Source of the DNA: Anthopleura xanthogrammica
Taxonomy: Eukaryota; Cnidaria; Anthozoa; Actiniaria; Actiniidae
Direction of reading: 5' to 3'
Assembly: GCA_964019055.1 (NCBI GenBank)
Contig: OZ025219.1
Location: forward strand, 8,808,388 to 8,872,387
Length of the DNA stretch: 64,000 nt
The notes beneath the pieces are model-generated. The model was not told where the DNA came from. It saw only the letters and a list, made by a program, of their open reading frames with translations, and ran no database searches. This document shows, in pieces, positions 43,401 through 54,541 of this stretch (positions within the stretch are counted from its first letter, which is position 1; the number at the start of each line of letters is the position of its first letter). Position numbers and translations under genes: made by a program.

Positions 43401-44269
43401 ATGGGTGTCACAGAGACAATGAAGAAGGTAAGAGTTTTTCAACCTGTGTTCAACTTCTGCTCAACCCTTGATGGTTAAAGGGGAGAAGTGTACCACCTTT
43501 AACCTCATGACAATTTTGTACCACTAAAATTAACTAATCTACTAACACCCAAAATTAACCTACTCCAAAGTTAACCTACTATTGAATGTGATTTTACTTG
43601 ACACTTGTAAAAATGGCCAGCATAATATATAATAGTAATAGACTCTAATTGGCTAAAAACTAAAAAAACACTACAGTTTACCTACAACCAACACCTTAGA
43701 CTAAGGTCAAACGTTGAACTTCACATGAGCCGAACCGAATGACATAAATAAACACTGCCTTATTATTCATTGTTTTCAATGTGTACGGCTCATATGTAGT
43801 TAGACGCTTGACCTGAGCCTTAAGGCGCGATTACACGGTGCAATTTTCTCTGCAACTTGTCTCGCAACGGCGTTGCGACACAAGTTGCACGAAGCATTGC
43901 ACCGTGTAACCTACAGTGCAATTTGAAAAAAAATTGTTGCGAGACAAGTTGCAGCAATCGTTGCGAAAAGTAGAATTCGTTTCTACTTTCGGCAACGTTT
44001 GCGTCTCCGTTGCACCGTGTAAACGCTCTTGCAACTTGTCAGAGAAAATTGCACCGTGTAATCGCGCCTTTACCCACAAACTATCAACAAACCTACAAAC
44101 GTACTAACAACTTACCTAAACTTACATAGTATACCTCTACCAGAAATTTTCCAATAAAAATCCCTACCTATATGTTTTTCCTTTTTAAATTGTGTTTCTC
44201 TGATCAAAATATTTTGAAAGAAACCGTACACAACACTGAAATTGTTTTTCTATTGTTTCTTAGGAATGA
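37461..44269 (+). CDS. ERLIN: Erlin (SPFH/prohibitin-domain ER lipid-raft protein)
   Basis: Thirteen exons, 960 nt, 319 codons: 37461-37542, 38318-38340, 38650-38777, 39328-39389, 39752-39831, 40265-40310, 40626-40699, 41743-41801, 41892-41983, 42588-42677, 43086-43165, 43290-43427, 44264-44269. Every junction is GT-AG and in frame. Erlins form rings in the ER membrane that bind activated IP3 receptors and recruit RNF170 for ERAD. Seen: N-terminal hydrophobic anchor (about 4-21), the SPFH segment with [39 protein letters not shown], and the coiled-coil part [14 protein letters not shown]. The C terminus is about 20 residues shorter than human ERLIN2, and the final two-codon exon (Glu-stop) is the weakest call; reading through the previous donor would give another 16-codon tail. 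Confidence 0.93.
38380..38535. repeat. About 56-bp minisatellite, same family as 16.7 kb
   Basis: Three diverged units, starting near 38388, 38445 and 38501, contain cacagatc.aacctgaaac, ctgggct.atc and agtcagggc. They match the 57-bp units in the CaMKII intron. Located in ERLIN intron 2. Confidence 0.85.
40395..40583. mobile_element. Foldback MITE with about 68-bp arms
   Basis: 40395-40462 (tactgcagttttacatattc ...) and 40515-40583 are inverted complements with roughly one mismatch in eight, including acccagacattccaa and atgggtttt. The loop is about 50 nt. ERLIN intron 6. Confidence 0.8.
43708..43810. mobile_element. 103-bp palindromic MITE, copy 2
   Basis: The same ends (caaacgttgaacttcacatg ... 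agttagacgcttg) and core (gagccgaacc, gtacggctcat) as 8349-8451, with equal length. ERLIN last intron. Confidence 0.7.
43821..44072. mobile_element. 252-bp MITE with long terminal inverted repeats
   Basis: The left end aaggcgcgattacacggtgc continues through aattttctctg. The right end is its reverse complement (cagagaaaattgc ... gcgcctt), giving about 31 bp of near-perfect match. Internal gcaacttgt/acaagttgc pairs add hairpins. Short open frames here are by-products. Confidence 0.85.
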
Positions 44270-44339
44270 GGCGCACAACATTCTTTCTCACGCTATATGA
44301 AGTATATACACATGGCGCAACATTGTTTATCATTGGTTA

Positions 44340-44510
44340 GAGCAAATTTCGTATGACGTGCCGTACCGTGACCATGACGACGCTGTGTCCGACCATTTGA
44401 TTGGTTTAGCAGTGATTTCAGGCGCGGTGATTGGTTCAAAGGATGTTGTCAATTCCATACAGTGATTGTGTGTTTTGTAGTCATACGAAAGCTGCTCTAC
44501 CTCATACGTT
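44340..44510. repeat. Dispersed repeat, copy 3
   Basis: Shares tgattggtttagcagtgat and ggatgttgtca with 21600-21750, and tcatacgaaa.c.gctcta with 8058-8190. It lies 70-240 bp beyond the ERLIN stop, perhaps in its 3' UTR. The rest of 44270-45033 shows nothing, apart from an AATAAA at 44941-44946 that could serve ERLIN. Confidence 0.5.
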
Positions 44511-45033
44511 CCAGTTTTAATGAATATATTGATAAGACTCTCTAGTCGACGTGACGTCAAGAAGTGAAAGGAATTGCGTGACAAGACCATAAAAGAGAAA
44601 AACAAGAGCAAATAAGAACGTTGCGTGACGACCCTAAAAACGGCTGCGTGGAGACTAATAAGAACCAAGTATCTTGGAACTTTTGATGGAAATACAAAAG
44701 CAGTTTAGAGTAGTCACCACGTTAGATATTGTATTGTAAGATTTTTAAGTTATGCCATTTCGTTATAGCGGCTGCTATCCTGTGCACTGATTACATAGCG
44801 GTTATTACTTTTTATTTTGTTACTGTTTGTTACTGTTTTTTTCATTAACAAGGCATCAGCCTAAACATCTATTCATAGGTACCAATACCTCATGCATCTT
44901 TCGGAACTTTCACAATTTGATGTAAAATTTGCAATTTGAAAATAAATGTTCAGCCTAATTTCATTGCATACTGATCTACCCCATGACAAAACACCATTTC
45001 CATTGCTCCAGATGATTCAAGTTCAGGATATGT

Positions 45034-45710
45034 CTAAAAAGAATTTGGTCGAACTTTCATATCAGTGTACTTAATTGTTTGCTTTTCGTGAATAGAAAAC
45101 CAATGAATCCCTCTCCATCCATCAAATCTACTTGAATACCTTCCATTAAGATTAGATCTATAATATTCAGTAAAGTACCACCAGGCCCCGGTATAAAGGA
45201 CAGCTATGTTTCTAGACCCCCACTGTCATGATCTTTATCTTTAGTAGAGAATGCCATGTTATTATGATATTTGATTAACGACTCCCCAGCAGTACCCGAA
45301 TACGAGGCAACCTTGAGTCTGTACTTGTCTGATTCGTCACCAACACTAAAACTACCATATTTGGCATATTTCTTGTTTCTGTTCCAGTCCTCCAGCTCCA
45401 CACGTAGCATCGAGGCTGTTCTTTCTGTTAGTCGATGAATGTAGTCGTTACCCAACCAAAACTCACCGTGCAGGTTTCCAAAACCGGTTTTGTATTGCTT
45501 CCCTCGGGTAGATATGAAATAAGAGACTCATTGTCTCTTGCTGTCCGTTACTTCATATCTACCCGAGGGAAGAGCACCATTGTCTCTTTTCCAGCTGATC
45601 ACTGGTTCTGGATCACCTTTAGCTGAACAATTGAGAGTCAGTGATGAACCAACGATTGCGTAGGATATGTTAGGTGGTCTGACAACAAACACAAGTAGCT
45701 GTACGACCGC
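45034..45710 (-). pseudogene. FL1: rearranged CniFL relic (part of Ig3 joined to part of FReD)
   Basis: On the minus strand, sequence homologous to the first half of the third Ig domain (about 45710-45552) breaks at a palindrome. It then continues in the middle of the fibrinogen domain (TGFGNLHGEFW onwards). The start of the FReD is missing. An extra G in the run at about 45224-45228 shifts the frame; beyond it the reading continues ([27 protein letters not shown]) to a TAG at 45036-45034. TM, collagen and Ig1-2 are absent. It is a pseudogene by three independent lesions. Confidence 0.9.
45501..45569. repeat. Palindrome at the FL1 rearrangement junction
   Basis: ccctcgggtagatatgaa (45501-45518) and its exact reverse complement (45552-45569) both derive from the same Ig3 segment (PSGRYE). 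A smaller hairpin agagac/gtctct lies inside. This is an inverted duplication of about 18-27 bp exactly where Ig3 is fused to the FReD. Confidence 0.85.
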
Positions 45711-46290
45711 CTATAACACTTTGATTTAGTGATACATAGTAGCCTAAGTATGATGAACAGCGCGCGTAACTCACTATGTTTCTCTAGAATCATCACTCAT
45801 ATTCAATTAGAATTTTGAATTTCGCGGGTCACTCAAGCGAATTAAAGTCCCGGATGTGACGCAGCATTCTGCCCGATGAAAACGAGGCCAGTTGTACCCT
45901 TTGAAAAACAAGGTCCAGATACACGAGTTTCTGCAACTACATGTAATTTTTTCCCCTTTAATTCGCTGTAGTAAACTAGTTTAGAGTATGCCTACTTACA
46001 ATAATTTATTAAAACATAAAACAGGAATCGAACATTAAGGATCATGGCATTATGAAGTTTCGGGAACTTTATTTTCTTCTATTTTAGATGAGCTACATTT
46101 GTAAGGAACACATTTGCTCAGTATCTCAGTAACAGAATCTCGTGCCCCTCTAAGAACATTCTTCACTATTTGTTGCAAATGTGTATTTTGAAAACTCAAT
46201 TTTCGGCATCCACTAGCTGCTTCATTTCGTATCTACCTGATAAAACAGCACCGTTTTCATTTCTCCAGATGATTTCAAGTTGAGGATATG
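45600..46290. repeat. Left copy of a 1,499-bp-offset duplication
   Basis: 45600-46290 matches 47099-47790 at a constant offset of 1,499 bp with few differences (for example near 45945-45965). It covers the Ig3 start of FL1 and the non-coding spacer to FL2. The spacer itself (45710-46291) has no gene. Confidence 0.85.
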
Positions 46291-46291
46291 T

Positions 46292-47208
46292 CTAAAATGA
46301 ATTAGGTCGAACTTTCATTTCACTGTGCTTTAATGGGTTCCTGTGGTAAAAGCTGAACCAATGAATTCCCTTCCAACTATCATACCTTTTTAGATACCTT
46401 CCATTTAGACTAGATCTATAGTCATTGTAATACCACCAGGCAGCGGTATAAAGGACAGCTAAGTTAACAGAACCATGAGTGTCATGATCTCTATCTTTGG
46501 TAGTGAATTGCAGATTGTGATGACTGATCATTGACTCCCCAGCAGTACCTGAATACGAGGCAACCTGGAGTCGGTACTTGTCTGCTTCAGCACCAACACT
46601 AAAACTACCATATTTGGCATATTTCTTGTTTCTGCTCCAGTCCTCCAGCTCCACACGTAGCAACGAGGGTGTTCTTGCTGTCAGTCGATGGATGTAGTCA
46701 TTACCCAACCAGAACTCACCATTCAGGTTTCCAAAACCGGTTTTGTACTGCTGCCAGTCACGATAAAAGTCAACAGATCCATCTTGTCTTCTCTGAAACA
46801 CTGTCCATCCCCCTCCGTCAGTTGTCATGTCACAGTAGACTTGGAAGGGTCCTTGGTTGTCAGGGTCGATGAGGTAGGTACCGTTACGTCGTTCACCTGA
46901 TTTGTAAATCGCTGAACAGTCATGATAATAGAAAATCTTCAGTGTGGATTTTGTCTTCTCATAGAATACCCCAGCACTTGTAGCAGAGCAGACATAGACA
47001 CCATCATCAGATCTCTGAATGTTCCTCAGGACCAGAGAACCGTCTGTTATTTCATATCTACCCGAGGGAAAAGCACCATTGTCTCTTCTCCAGCTGATCA
47101 CTGGTTCTGGATCACCTTTAGCTGAACAATTGAGAGTCAGTGATGAACCAACGATTGCGTAGGATATGTTAGGTGGTCTGACAACAAACACAAGTAGCTG
47201 TACGACCG
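46292..47208 (-). pseudogene. FL2: 5'-truncated CniFL copy (Ig3 plus intact FReD)
   Basis: About 300 open codons: third Ig domain ([30 protein letters not shown]), linker and full fibrinogen domain ending MKVRPNSF, with TAG at 46294-46292. Homology to FL3 stops at about 47208, where a TAG stands in frame upstream. No ATG leads the reading, and TM, coiled coil, collagen and Ig1-2 are missing. The FReD keeps its first cysteine pair and DRDHD. Most likely a truncated relic. The alternative is a 3' exon, since ttatag directly precedes the homologous part, but no donor exon was found. The breakpoint is shared with FL1. Confidence 0.75.
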
Positions 47209-47790
47209 CCTATAACACTTTGATTTAGTGATACATAGTAGCCTAAGTATGATGAACAGCGCGCGTAACTCACTATGTTTCTCTAGAATCATCACTCATA
47301 TTCAATTAGAATTTTGAATTTCGCGGGTCACTCAAGCGAATTAAAGTCCCGGATGTGACGCAGCATTCTGCCCGATGAAAACGAGGCCAGTTGTACCCTT
47401 TGAAAAACAAGGTCCAGATACACGAGTTTCTGCAACTATATGTAATTTTCCCCCCTATAATTCGCTGTAGTAAACTAGTTTAGAGTATGCCTACTTACAA
47501 TAATTTATTAAAACATAAAACAGGAATCGAACATTAAGGATCATGGCATTATGAAGTTTCGGGAACTTTATTTTCTTCTATTTTAGATGAGCTACATTTG
47601 TAAGGAATACATTTGCTCAGTATCTCAGTAACAGAATCTCGTGCCCCTCTAAGAACATTCTTCACTATTTGTTGCAAATGTGTATTTTGAAAATTCAATT
47701 TTCGACATGCACTAGCTGCTTCATTTCGTATCTACCTGATAAAACAGCACCGTTTTCATTTCTCCAGATGATTACGAGTTGAGCATATGT
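47099..47790. repeat. Right copy of the 1,499-bp-offset duplication
   Basis: Partner of 45600-46290. It contains the FL2 Ig3 start and the spacer between FL2 and FL3 (47209-47790), which has no gene. Confidence 0.85.
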
Positions 47791-49860
47791 CTAAAATGAA
47801 TTAGGTCGAACTTTCATTTCACTGTGCTTCAATGGGTTCGTGCCATAAAAACTTAACCAATGAATTCCTTTCCAACTATCATACCTTTTTAAATACCTTC
47901 CATTTAGACTAGATCTATAGTCATTGTAATACCACCAGGCAGCGGTATAATGGACAGCAGAATTTCTAGACCCATGAGTGTCATGATCTCTATCTTTGGT
48001 AGTGAACTGCATATTGTGATGCCTGATCAATGAGTCCCCAGCAGTACCTGAATACGAGGCAACCTTGAGTCTGTACTTGTCTGCTTCAGCACCAACACTA
48101 AAACTACCATATTTGGCATATTTCGTGTTTCTTTTCCAGTCCTCCAGCTCCACACGTAGCATCGAGGGTGTTCTTGTTGTCAGTCGATGGATGTAGTCAT
48201 TACCTAACCAGAACTCGCCACTCAGGTTTCCAAAACCGGTTTTGTACTTTTCCCAGCCAAGATAAAACTCTACAGATCCATCTTGTCTTCTCTGGAACAC
48301 TGTCCATCCCCCTCCGTCAGTTGTCATGTCACAGTAGACTTGAAAGGGTCCTTTGTTGTCAGGGTCGATGAGGTAGGTGCCGCTACGTCGTTCACCTGAT
48401 TTGTAAATCTCTGAACAGTCATGATAGACAATCTTCAGTGAGGATTTTGTCTCTTCATAGAATACCCCAGCACTTGTAGCAGTGCAAACATAGACATCAT
48501 CATCAGATATTTGAATGTTCCTCAGGACCAATGAACCGTCTATTATTTCATATCTACCCGAGGGAAGAACACCATTTTCTCTTCTCCAACTGATCACTGG
48601 TTCTGGATCACCTTTAGCTGAACAATTGAGAGTCAGTGATGAACCAACCATAGCGTTGGATATGTTAGGTGGTCTGACAACAAACACAGGTAGCTGTACC
48701 ACCACCAATACACATCCTGCAGCATCAGAACCAAGAAAATTTTCAGGGGTACACACAAACAAACCAGAATCTTCCATTCCAACGTTAATCAAGGTCAGCT
48801 CGCTATCTCGAGTAAAGGTACGATTCCATGGCAACTGACCAATGGCTCTAGACCACGTGACTCGGGGTTTGGGATGACCCATAACGTGACATGTTGGGAG
48901 TGTGACGTTGTCTCCTATCTTAACGTAGATTGGTCCTTTCTTTAGGCTTACTCGAGGACGGTAATTGACCACTAGTCTTGTGGTCGCAAGTGCTTTACCA
49001 AGAATACTAGATGCATTACATTGATATATCCCTGAGTCAGTGGATGTGACGTATTTTATCTCTAGTATACCTCTGCTACTATTAACTATTGATCTTGTCG
49101 TGTCTAATGAACCTCCCACTTTACTCCAGCCAATCAGGGGCTGTGGATTACCACGGCCAGAATAATGGAAGATTGCTGACTGACTTTCATTGACAATCAG
49201 ATGCAGAGGAGATATCATGACTCGAGGATCTTCCAGTGATTGACCTGGTTCCCCTTTAGATCCCGACATGCCTCGGGGTCCTGGCGGTCCAGTCATACCC
49301 ACGTGACCAGGATCACCTTTCAAACCGGGTTGTCCCATAATTCCTTGTTTTCCTTTCTTGCCTACTCGTCCCATCGGTCCTTTAGGTCCTCTCTTCCCCC
49401 GTGATCCTTTCTGCCCTTTGGGTCCAGGCCTTCCTGGAAGACCGGGAGGTCCTGGAACTCCCATTCTATATCTTGTTTCTTGAATCGCAGACACAGCTTT
49501 CTTCATTTCTTGTCTAATTATTACAGACAAATGATCTTGGAGGGGATTTCGATTGCTGGTATTATTTGTTGTATCCATGCTTCGTCGTTGACGATGTCTT
49601 CCTCTTTCTTGTCGTTCTTCTTCACTCGATTCAACTTGTTTTCCTGATCGTACTTTGTTTATTATTCTCGAGATCTTGTCTGTATCGAGTGTAGAAGTCA
49701 TCTTGTTCTCTAGCTGGTTCATTCTGGTCTCTTGTTGTTTTAGAATCACCTCGATACGTATAAACTCAGCACAACACAACAAGACAGCCATTACTGACAG
49801 CATGACAATGATGATACGAGACGAACTCGATGGAGGAGCAGCAGCCATCTTGGTCTTCAT
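47791..49860 (-). CDS. FL3: type II membrane collagen-Ig3-fibrinogen protein (CniFL type)
   Basis: 689 codons in one exon, from the ATG at 49860 (MKTKMAAAP). Order: short cytoplasmic tail; TM about 16-34 with no cleavable signal; heptad-like stretch about 35-75; dibasic RHRQRRS about 88-94; second helix about 105-130; 24 Gly-X-Y triplets from 134 (one fewer than FL4); three Ig domains about 210-298, 300-390 and 392-478; FReD about 480-689. The FReD keeps the first Cys pair (C482, C510), [12 protein letters not shown] and calcium-site DRDHD, but both cysteines of the C-terminal lobe are replaced (NSA, YND). Domain order is that of cnidarian ficolin-like proteins. Probable surface or shed recognition protein; the ligand is unknown. 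Confidence 0.93.
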   Translation of the reverse strand: MKTKMAAAPPSSSSRIIIVMLSVMAVLLCCAEFIRIEVILKQQETRMNQLENKMTSTLDTDKISRIINKVRSGKQVESSEEERQERGRHRQRRSMDTTNNTSNRNPLQDHLSVIIRQEMKKAVSAIQETRYRMGVPGPPGLPGRPGPKGQKGSRGKRGPKGPMGRVGKKGKQGIMGQPGLKGDPGHVGMTGPPGPRGMSGSKGEPGQSLEDPRVMISPLHLIVNESQSAIFHYSGRGNPQPLIGWSKVGGSLDTTRSIVNSSRGILEIKYVTSTDSGIYQCNASSILGKALATTRLVVNYRPRVSLKKGPIYVKIGDNVTLPTCHVMGHPKPRVTWSRAIGQLPWNRTFTRDSELTLINVGMEDSGLFVCTPENFLGSDAAGCVLVVVQLPVFVVRPPNISNAMVGSSLTLNCSAKGDPEPVISWRRENGVLPSGRYEIIDGSLVLRNIQISDDDVYVCTATSAGVFYEETKSSLKIVYHDCSEIYKSGERRSGTYLIDPDNKGPFQVYCDMTTDGGGWTVFQRRQDGSVEFYLGWEKYKTGFGNLSGEFWLGNDYIHRLTTRTPSMLRVELEDWKRNTKYAKYGSFSVGAEADKYRLKVASYSGTAGDSLIRHHNMQFTTKDRDHDTHGSRNSAVHYTAAWWYYNDYRSSLNGRYLKRYDSWKGIHWLSFYGTNPLKHSEMKVRPNSF

Positions 49861-51155
49861 GTTCAGTCCACGAACGCAACCAAACGAAGAGCGCTGAGAA
49901 CAGTAAGAACTCTGTCTGTAAGTGTTGTAATATATATCTCTATATGCCTAGACTCATATATGTGAGGTCAAGGCATGTATTTGGTATCTGGATGTGCAAA
50001 GGCGTGTTAATAACATCTGATACTTGTAGAGGTTTATCACGTTGACCCGGAAGTGGATGTTTTCGCACTTATATTTTACATAATGTTCCCCTTTTGGTAC
50101 GAGAGGAAACTTAGTTTTCACTGAACCCTTGGGTTCCTGCAGTTATCGATTCTCGCTCTGATATGTTTGTTTGTTTTAACGCGGAGAAGGCGGTATAGGA
50201 GCCCAGGAGAAATTGAATGACATCTGGTCTAACCACAGACAGCCCTGTGGTCATGTTCAAGAGCATAAACTAATTAAACGATGCGGGGCATTCAAAACCG
50301 TATCGCTGTTGTGATGAAAATATACCTTTACATGCCTAGTGTAATAGCGATATTTTATACTCATGAATCAGGACTGTTGCATAAGAGATCAAACCAGGCA
50401 GCAGTTTGTCGTGCATATGCGGCTTAGTACCGATAGATCGACCATGGTGGACGGATCAATCGAATACGAGCGACCTAAACTACCATGACTGATCTTCCTT
50501 GACGAATATCGAAGTGTGATTTGTATTAAGAGACTCCTCACCAGAGGGCCGCTACGCAGGCTATAAAATAAGGTCAGTTGACAGAAATAACTGGATACGC
50601 CTTATTCACATATTGGGAAACAGCCTGGGAGACTTATATATAGAACGCGAACAAAACGAGGTCAGTTGCCCCCTTTGAGCAAGGTATGGATACATGAGGT
50701 TCTGGAACCACATGAATTTTTCTCCTTTCACTGTCTTCATCTGTTTTGTAATTTAAAAACCCACCATCAAAATTAGTTTGGAATACTGGTAATAGTGTAT
50801 CAAACCATAAAAAAGGAATCTCAAATAAAAGAGTATGTAATGTAGAATGTGTTACATGAACTTTTAGAAACTTTGGTACATTTCTTAGTCTTTCGCCTAC
50901 ATATTAACGTTTAGGTGTGGATTTTTTAATCTATCTATTCTCTTCTATTTTAGACCACTTACATTTGTAAAATGGAAAAACAGTGGCTAAATATCTCGGA
51001 ACCAGAATCTCGTGCACCTTTAGGAACACTTTCACTGTTTGATGCAAATTTATAGTTTGACAATTAATTTTGAGCACTATTTGATTAATACATATTTACT
51101 TGACGAAAGGTCATCAATTTTTTTATACTGATTACAGTACTTGAGGATTTCCCAG
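49861..51155. other. FL3-FL4 spacer (promoter of FL3, 3' flank of FL4)
   Basis: No gene. The first 200 bp upstream of FL3 hold the 5' UTR, a TATA-like AT block (about 49925-49945) and a conserved block at 50019-50055. The remainder is closely duplicated in 53235-54541. Confidence 0.7.
50019..50055 (-). promoter_or_regulatory. Conserved upstream block of FL3
   Basis: gatacttgtagaggtttatc ... acccggaagtgg stands 159 bp upstream of the FL3 ATG, and near-identical blocks stand 160-171 bp before every other intact FL start. It contains an ETS-type CCGGAAGT. Regulatory role inferred from constant position only. Confidence 0.4.
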
Positions 51156-53234
51156 CTAAAAGGAATTTGGCCGAACTTTCATTTCACTGTACTTCAGTGA
51201 CCTTTTTTCGTCAAAAGTTCTCCAATTAATTCCGTTCCAGGATACTACATTCCCTAGATACTTTCCATTAAGACTAGATCTATAATTATTGTAATGCCAC
51301 CAGGCCCCGGTATAATGGATAGCGGTGTTTCCTGAACTCCAAACGTCATGATCTCTATCTTTCGTAGAAAATTGCAGATTGTGATGCCTGATCAATGACT
51401 CCCCAGCATCACCTGAATACGAGGCAACCTTGAGTCTGTACTTGTCTGCTTCAGGGCCAACACTAAAACTACCATATTTAGCATATTTCTTGTTTCTGTT
51501 CCAGTTCTCCAGCTCCACACGTAGCATCGAGGCTGTTCTTGCTGTCAGTCGATGGATATAGTCATTACCCAACCAGAACTCGCCGTTCAGGTTTCCAAAA
51601 CCGGTTTTGTACTGTTGCCAGCCAAGATAAAAGTCTACAGATCCATCTTGTCGTCTCTGGAACACTGTCCATCCCCCTCCGTCAGTTGTCATGTCACAGT
51701 GGACTTGAAATGGTCCTTGACTGTCGAGTTGTATTGTGTACACACCGTTACGTCTTTCTCCTGATTTGTAAATCTCTGAACAGTCATGATAGGGAATCTT
51801 CAATGTCAATTTTGCCCCAACATCAGATACCCCAGCACTTGTAGCAGAGCAGACATAGACACCATCATCAGATCTTTGAATGTTACTCAGGACCAGAGAA
51901 CCGTCTATTATTTCATATCTACTCGAGGGAAGAGCACCATTTTCTCTTCTCCAGCTGATCACTGGTTCTGGATCACCTTTAGCTGAACAATTTAGAGTCA
52001 GTGATGAACCTACGATAGCGTAGGATATGTTAGGTGGTCTGACAACAAACACAGGTAGCTGTACGACCACCAATACACATCCTGCAGCATCAGAACCAAG
52101 AATATTATCAGAGGTACACACGTACAAACCAGAATCATCCTTTCCGACGTCAACCAAAGTCAGCTCGCCATCTCGAGTAAAGGTACGATTCCATGACAAC
52201 TGACCAATGGATTTAGACCACGTGACTCGGGGTTTGGGATGTCCCATAACGTGACATGTTGGTAGCGTGACGTTGTCTCCTATCTTAACGTGGATTGGTT
52301 CTTTCTTTAGGCTTACTCGAGGACGGTAATTGACCACTAACCTTGTTGTCGCAAGTGCTTTACCAAGAATACTAGATGCATTACATTGATATATACCTGA
52401 GTCAGTGGATGTGACGTGTTTGATCTTTAGTATACCTTTGCTACTATTAACTATTGATCTTGTTGTGTCTAATGAACCTCCCACTTTACTCCAGCCAAAC
52501 AGGGGCTGTGGATTACCACGGACAGAATAATGGAAGATTGCTGACTGACTTTCATTGATAATCAAATGAGGAGGAGATATCATGACTCGAGGATCTTCAA
52601 GTGATTGGCCTTGTTCCCCTTTGGTTCCCAACATGCCTCGGGGTCCTGGTGGTCCTGTCATACCCACGTGACCAGGATCACCTTTCAAACCGGGTTGTCC
52701 CATAATTCCTTGCTTTCCCTTTTTGCCTGGTCGTCCCATGGGTCCTTGCGGTCCTTTGGGTCCTCTCTTCCCCCGTGATCCTTTCTGCCCTTTGGGTCCA
52801 GGCCTTCCTGGAAGACCGGGAGGTCCTGGAACTCCCATTCTATATCTTGTTTCTTGAATCGCAGACACAGCTTTCTTCATTTCTTGTCTAATTATTACAG
52901 ACAAATGATCTTGGAGGGGATTTCGATTGTTGGTATTATTTGTTGTACCCACGCTTCGTCGTTGACGATGTCTTCCTCTTTCTTGTCGTTCTTCTCCACT
53001 TGATTCAACTTGTTTTCCTGATCGTACTTTGTCTATTATTCTCAAGATCTTGTCTGTATCGAGTGTAGAGGTCATCTTGTTCTCTAGCTGGTTCATTCTG
53101 GTCTGTTGTTGTTTTAGAATCACCTCGATACGTATAAACTCAGCACAACACAACAAGACAGCCATTACTGACAGCATGACAATGATGATACGAGATGAAC
53201 TCGATGTAGGAGCAGCAGCCATCTCGGTCTTCAT
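51156..53234 (-). CDS. FL4: type II membrane collagen-Ig3-fibrinogen protein
   Basis: 692 codons, single exon. The ATG at 53234 (MKTEMAAAP) is chosen; two more codons upstream would require a TTG start. Architecture as FL3, with 25 Gly-X-Y triplets (extra GPQ). Ig1 and Ig2 are almost identical to FL3. The Ig3-FReD link is distinct ([16 protein letters not shown]). The FReD lobe carries [10 protein letters not shown], then [16 protein letters not shown], so both late cysteines are lost. Its last 32 residues are the same as in FL6 and differ from FL3 and FL5, which points to sequence exchange. The dibasic RHRQRRS is retained. Confidence 0.93.
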   Translation of the reverse strand: MKTEMAAAPTSSSSRIIIVMLSVMAVLLCCAEFIRIEVILKQQQTRMNQLENKMTSTLDTDKILRIIDKVRSGKQVESSGEERQERGRHRQRRSVGTTNNTNNRNPLQDHLSVIIRQEMKKAVSAIQETRYRMGVPGPPGLPGRPGPKGQKGSRGKRGPKGPQGPMGRPGKKGKQGIMGQPGLKGDPGHVGMTGPPGPRGMLGTKGEQGQSLEDPRVMISPPHLIINESQSAIFHYSVRGNPQPLFGWSKVGGSLDTTRSIVNSSKGILKIKHVTSTDSGIYQCNASSILGKALATTRLVVNYRPRVSLKKEPIHVKIGDNVTLPTCHVMGHPKPRVTWSKSIGQLSWNRTFTRDGELTLVDVGKDDSGLYVCTSDNILGSDAAGCVLVVVQLPVFVVRPPNISYAIVGSSLTLNCSAKGDPEPVISWRRENGALPSSRYEIIDGSLVLSNIQRSDDGVYVCSATSAGVSDVGAKLTLKIPYHDCSEIYKSGERRNGVYTIQLDSQGPFQVHCDMTTDGGGWTVFQRRQDGSVDFYLGWQQYKTGFGNLNGEFWLGNDYIHRLTARTASMLRVELENWNRNKKYAKYGSFSVGPEADKYRLKVASYSGDAGESLIRHHNLQFSTKDRDHDVWSSGNTAIHYTGAWWHYNNYRSSLNGKYLGNVVSWNGINWRTFDEKRSLKYSEMKVRPNSF

Positions 53235-54541
53235 GTTCAATCCACGAACACAACCAAACGATGAGCGCTGAGAACAGTAAGAACTCTGTCTGTAGGTTTT
53301 GTAAGATATATCTCTATATGCCTTGAGTCATAGCTATAAGAGGTCAAGGCATGTGTTGGATATCTAGATGTGTACAGACAGTTAATAACATCTGATACTT
53401 GTAGAGTCTTATCACGTTGACCCGGAAGTGGGTGTTTTCGTGCTTATATTTTACATGTTCCCCTTTTGGTACGAGAGGAAACTTAGTTTTCACTGAACCC
53501 TTGGGTTCCTGCAGTTATCGATTCTCGCTCTGATGTTTGTTGGTTTTAACGCGGAGAAGGCGGTATAGGAGCCCAGGAGAAATTGAATGACATCTGGTCT
53601 AACCACAGACAGCCCTGTGGTCACGTTCAAGAGCATAAACTAATTAAACGATGCGGGGCATTCAAAACCGTATCGCTGTTGTGATGAAAATATACCTTTA
53701 CATGCCTAGTGTAATAGCGATATTTTATACTCATGAATCAGGACTGTTACATAAGAGATCAAACCAGGCAGCAGTTTGTCGTGCATATGCGGCTTAGTAC
53801 CGATAGATCGACCATGGTGGACGGATCAATCGAATACGAGCGACCTTTAGTGGTTCACTAACCTACCATGATTGATCTTCCTTGACGAATATCGAAATGT
53901 GATTTGTATTAAGAGACTCCTCACCAGAGGACCGCTACGCAGGCTATAAAATAAGATCAGTTGACAGAAATAACTGGATACACCTTATTCACATATTGGG
54001 AAACAGCCTGGGAGACTTATATATAGAACGCGAACAAAACGAGGTCAGTTGTCCCCTTTGAGCAAGGTATGGATACATGAGGTTCTGGAACCACATGAAT
54101 TTTTCTCCTTTCACTGTCTGTATCTGTTTTAAAATTTTAAAACCCGCCATCAAAATTAGTTTGGAATACTGCTAATAGTGTATCAAACCATAAAAAAGGA
54201 ATCTTAAATAAAAGAGTATGCAATGTAGAATGTGTTACAGGAAGTTTTGGAAACTTTGGTACATTTCTTAGTCTTTCGCCTACATATTAACGTTTCAGTG
54301 TGGATTTTTTAACTTATTTATTCTCTTCTATTTTAGATCAGTTACATTTGTAAAATGGAAAACAGTGGCTCAATATCACGGAACCAGAATCTCGTTCACG
54401 TTTAGGAACACTTTCACTGTTTGATGCAAATTTATAGTTTGGCAATTAATTTTCAGCACTTTTTGATTAATACATATTTACTCGACGAAAGTACCTCATT
54501 TTTTCTTCTACTACTTATTGCAGTACTTGAGGATATCCCAG
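53235..54541. other. FL4-FL5 spacer
   Basis: No gene. It duplicates 49861-51155 nearly base for base (for example tatcaaaccataaaaaagga in both), so the array unit is gene plus spacer, about 3.38 kb. Confidence 0.75.
53394..53431 (-). promoter_or_regulatory. Conserved upstream block of FL4
   Basis: gatacttgtagagtcttatc ... acccggaagtggg, 160 bp upstream of the FL4 ATG. Same block as at FL3. Confidence 0.4.

Noticed and set aside
43831..44107. Overlapping open frames in the last ERLIN intron
   Set aside because: They lie within the terminal inverted repeats of a MITE.
49655..49897. Plus-strand 80-codon frames conserved opposite each FL 5' end (also 53029, 56424, 60520)
   Set aside because: Antisense shadows of the conserved TM/coiled-coil coding sequence; conservation comes from the real frame.
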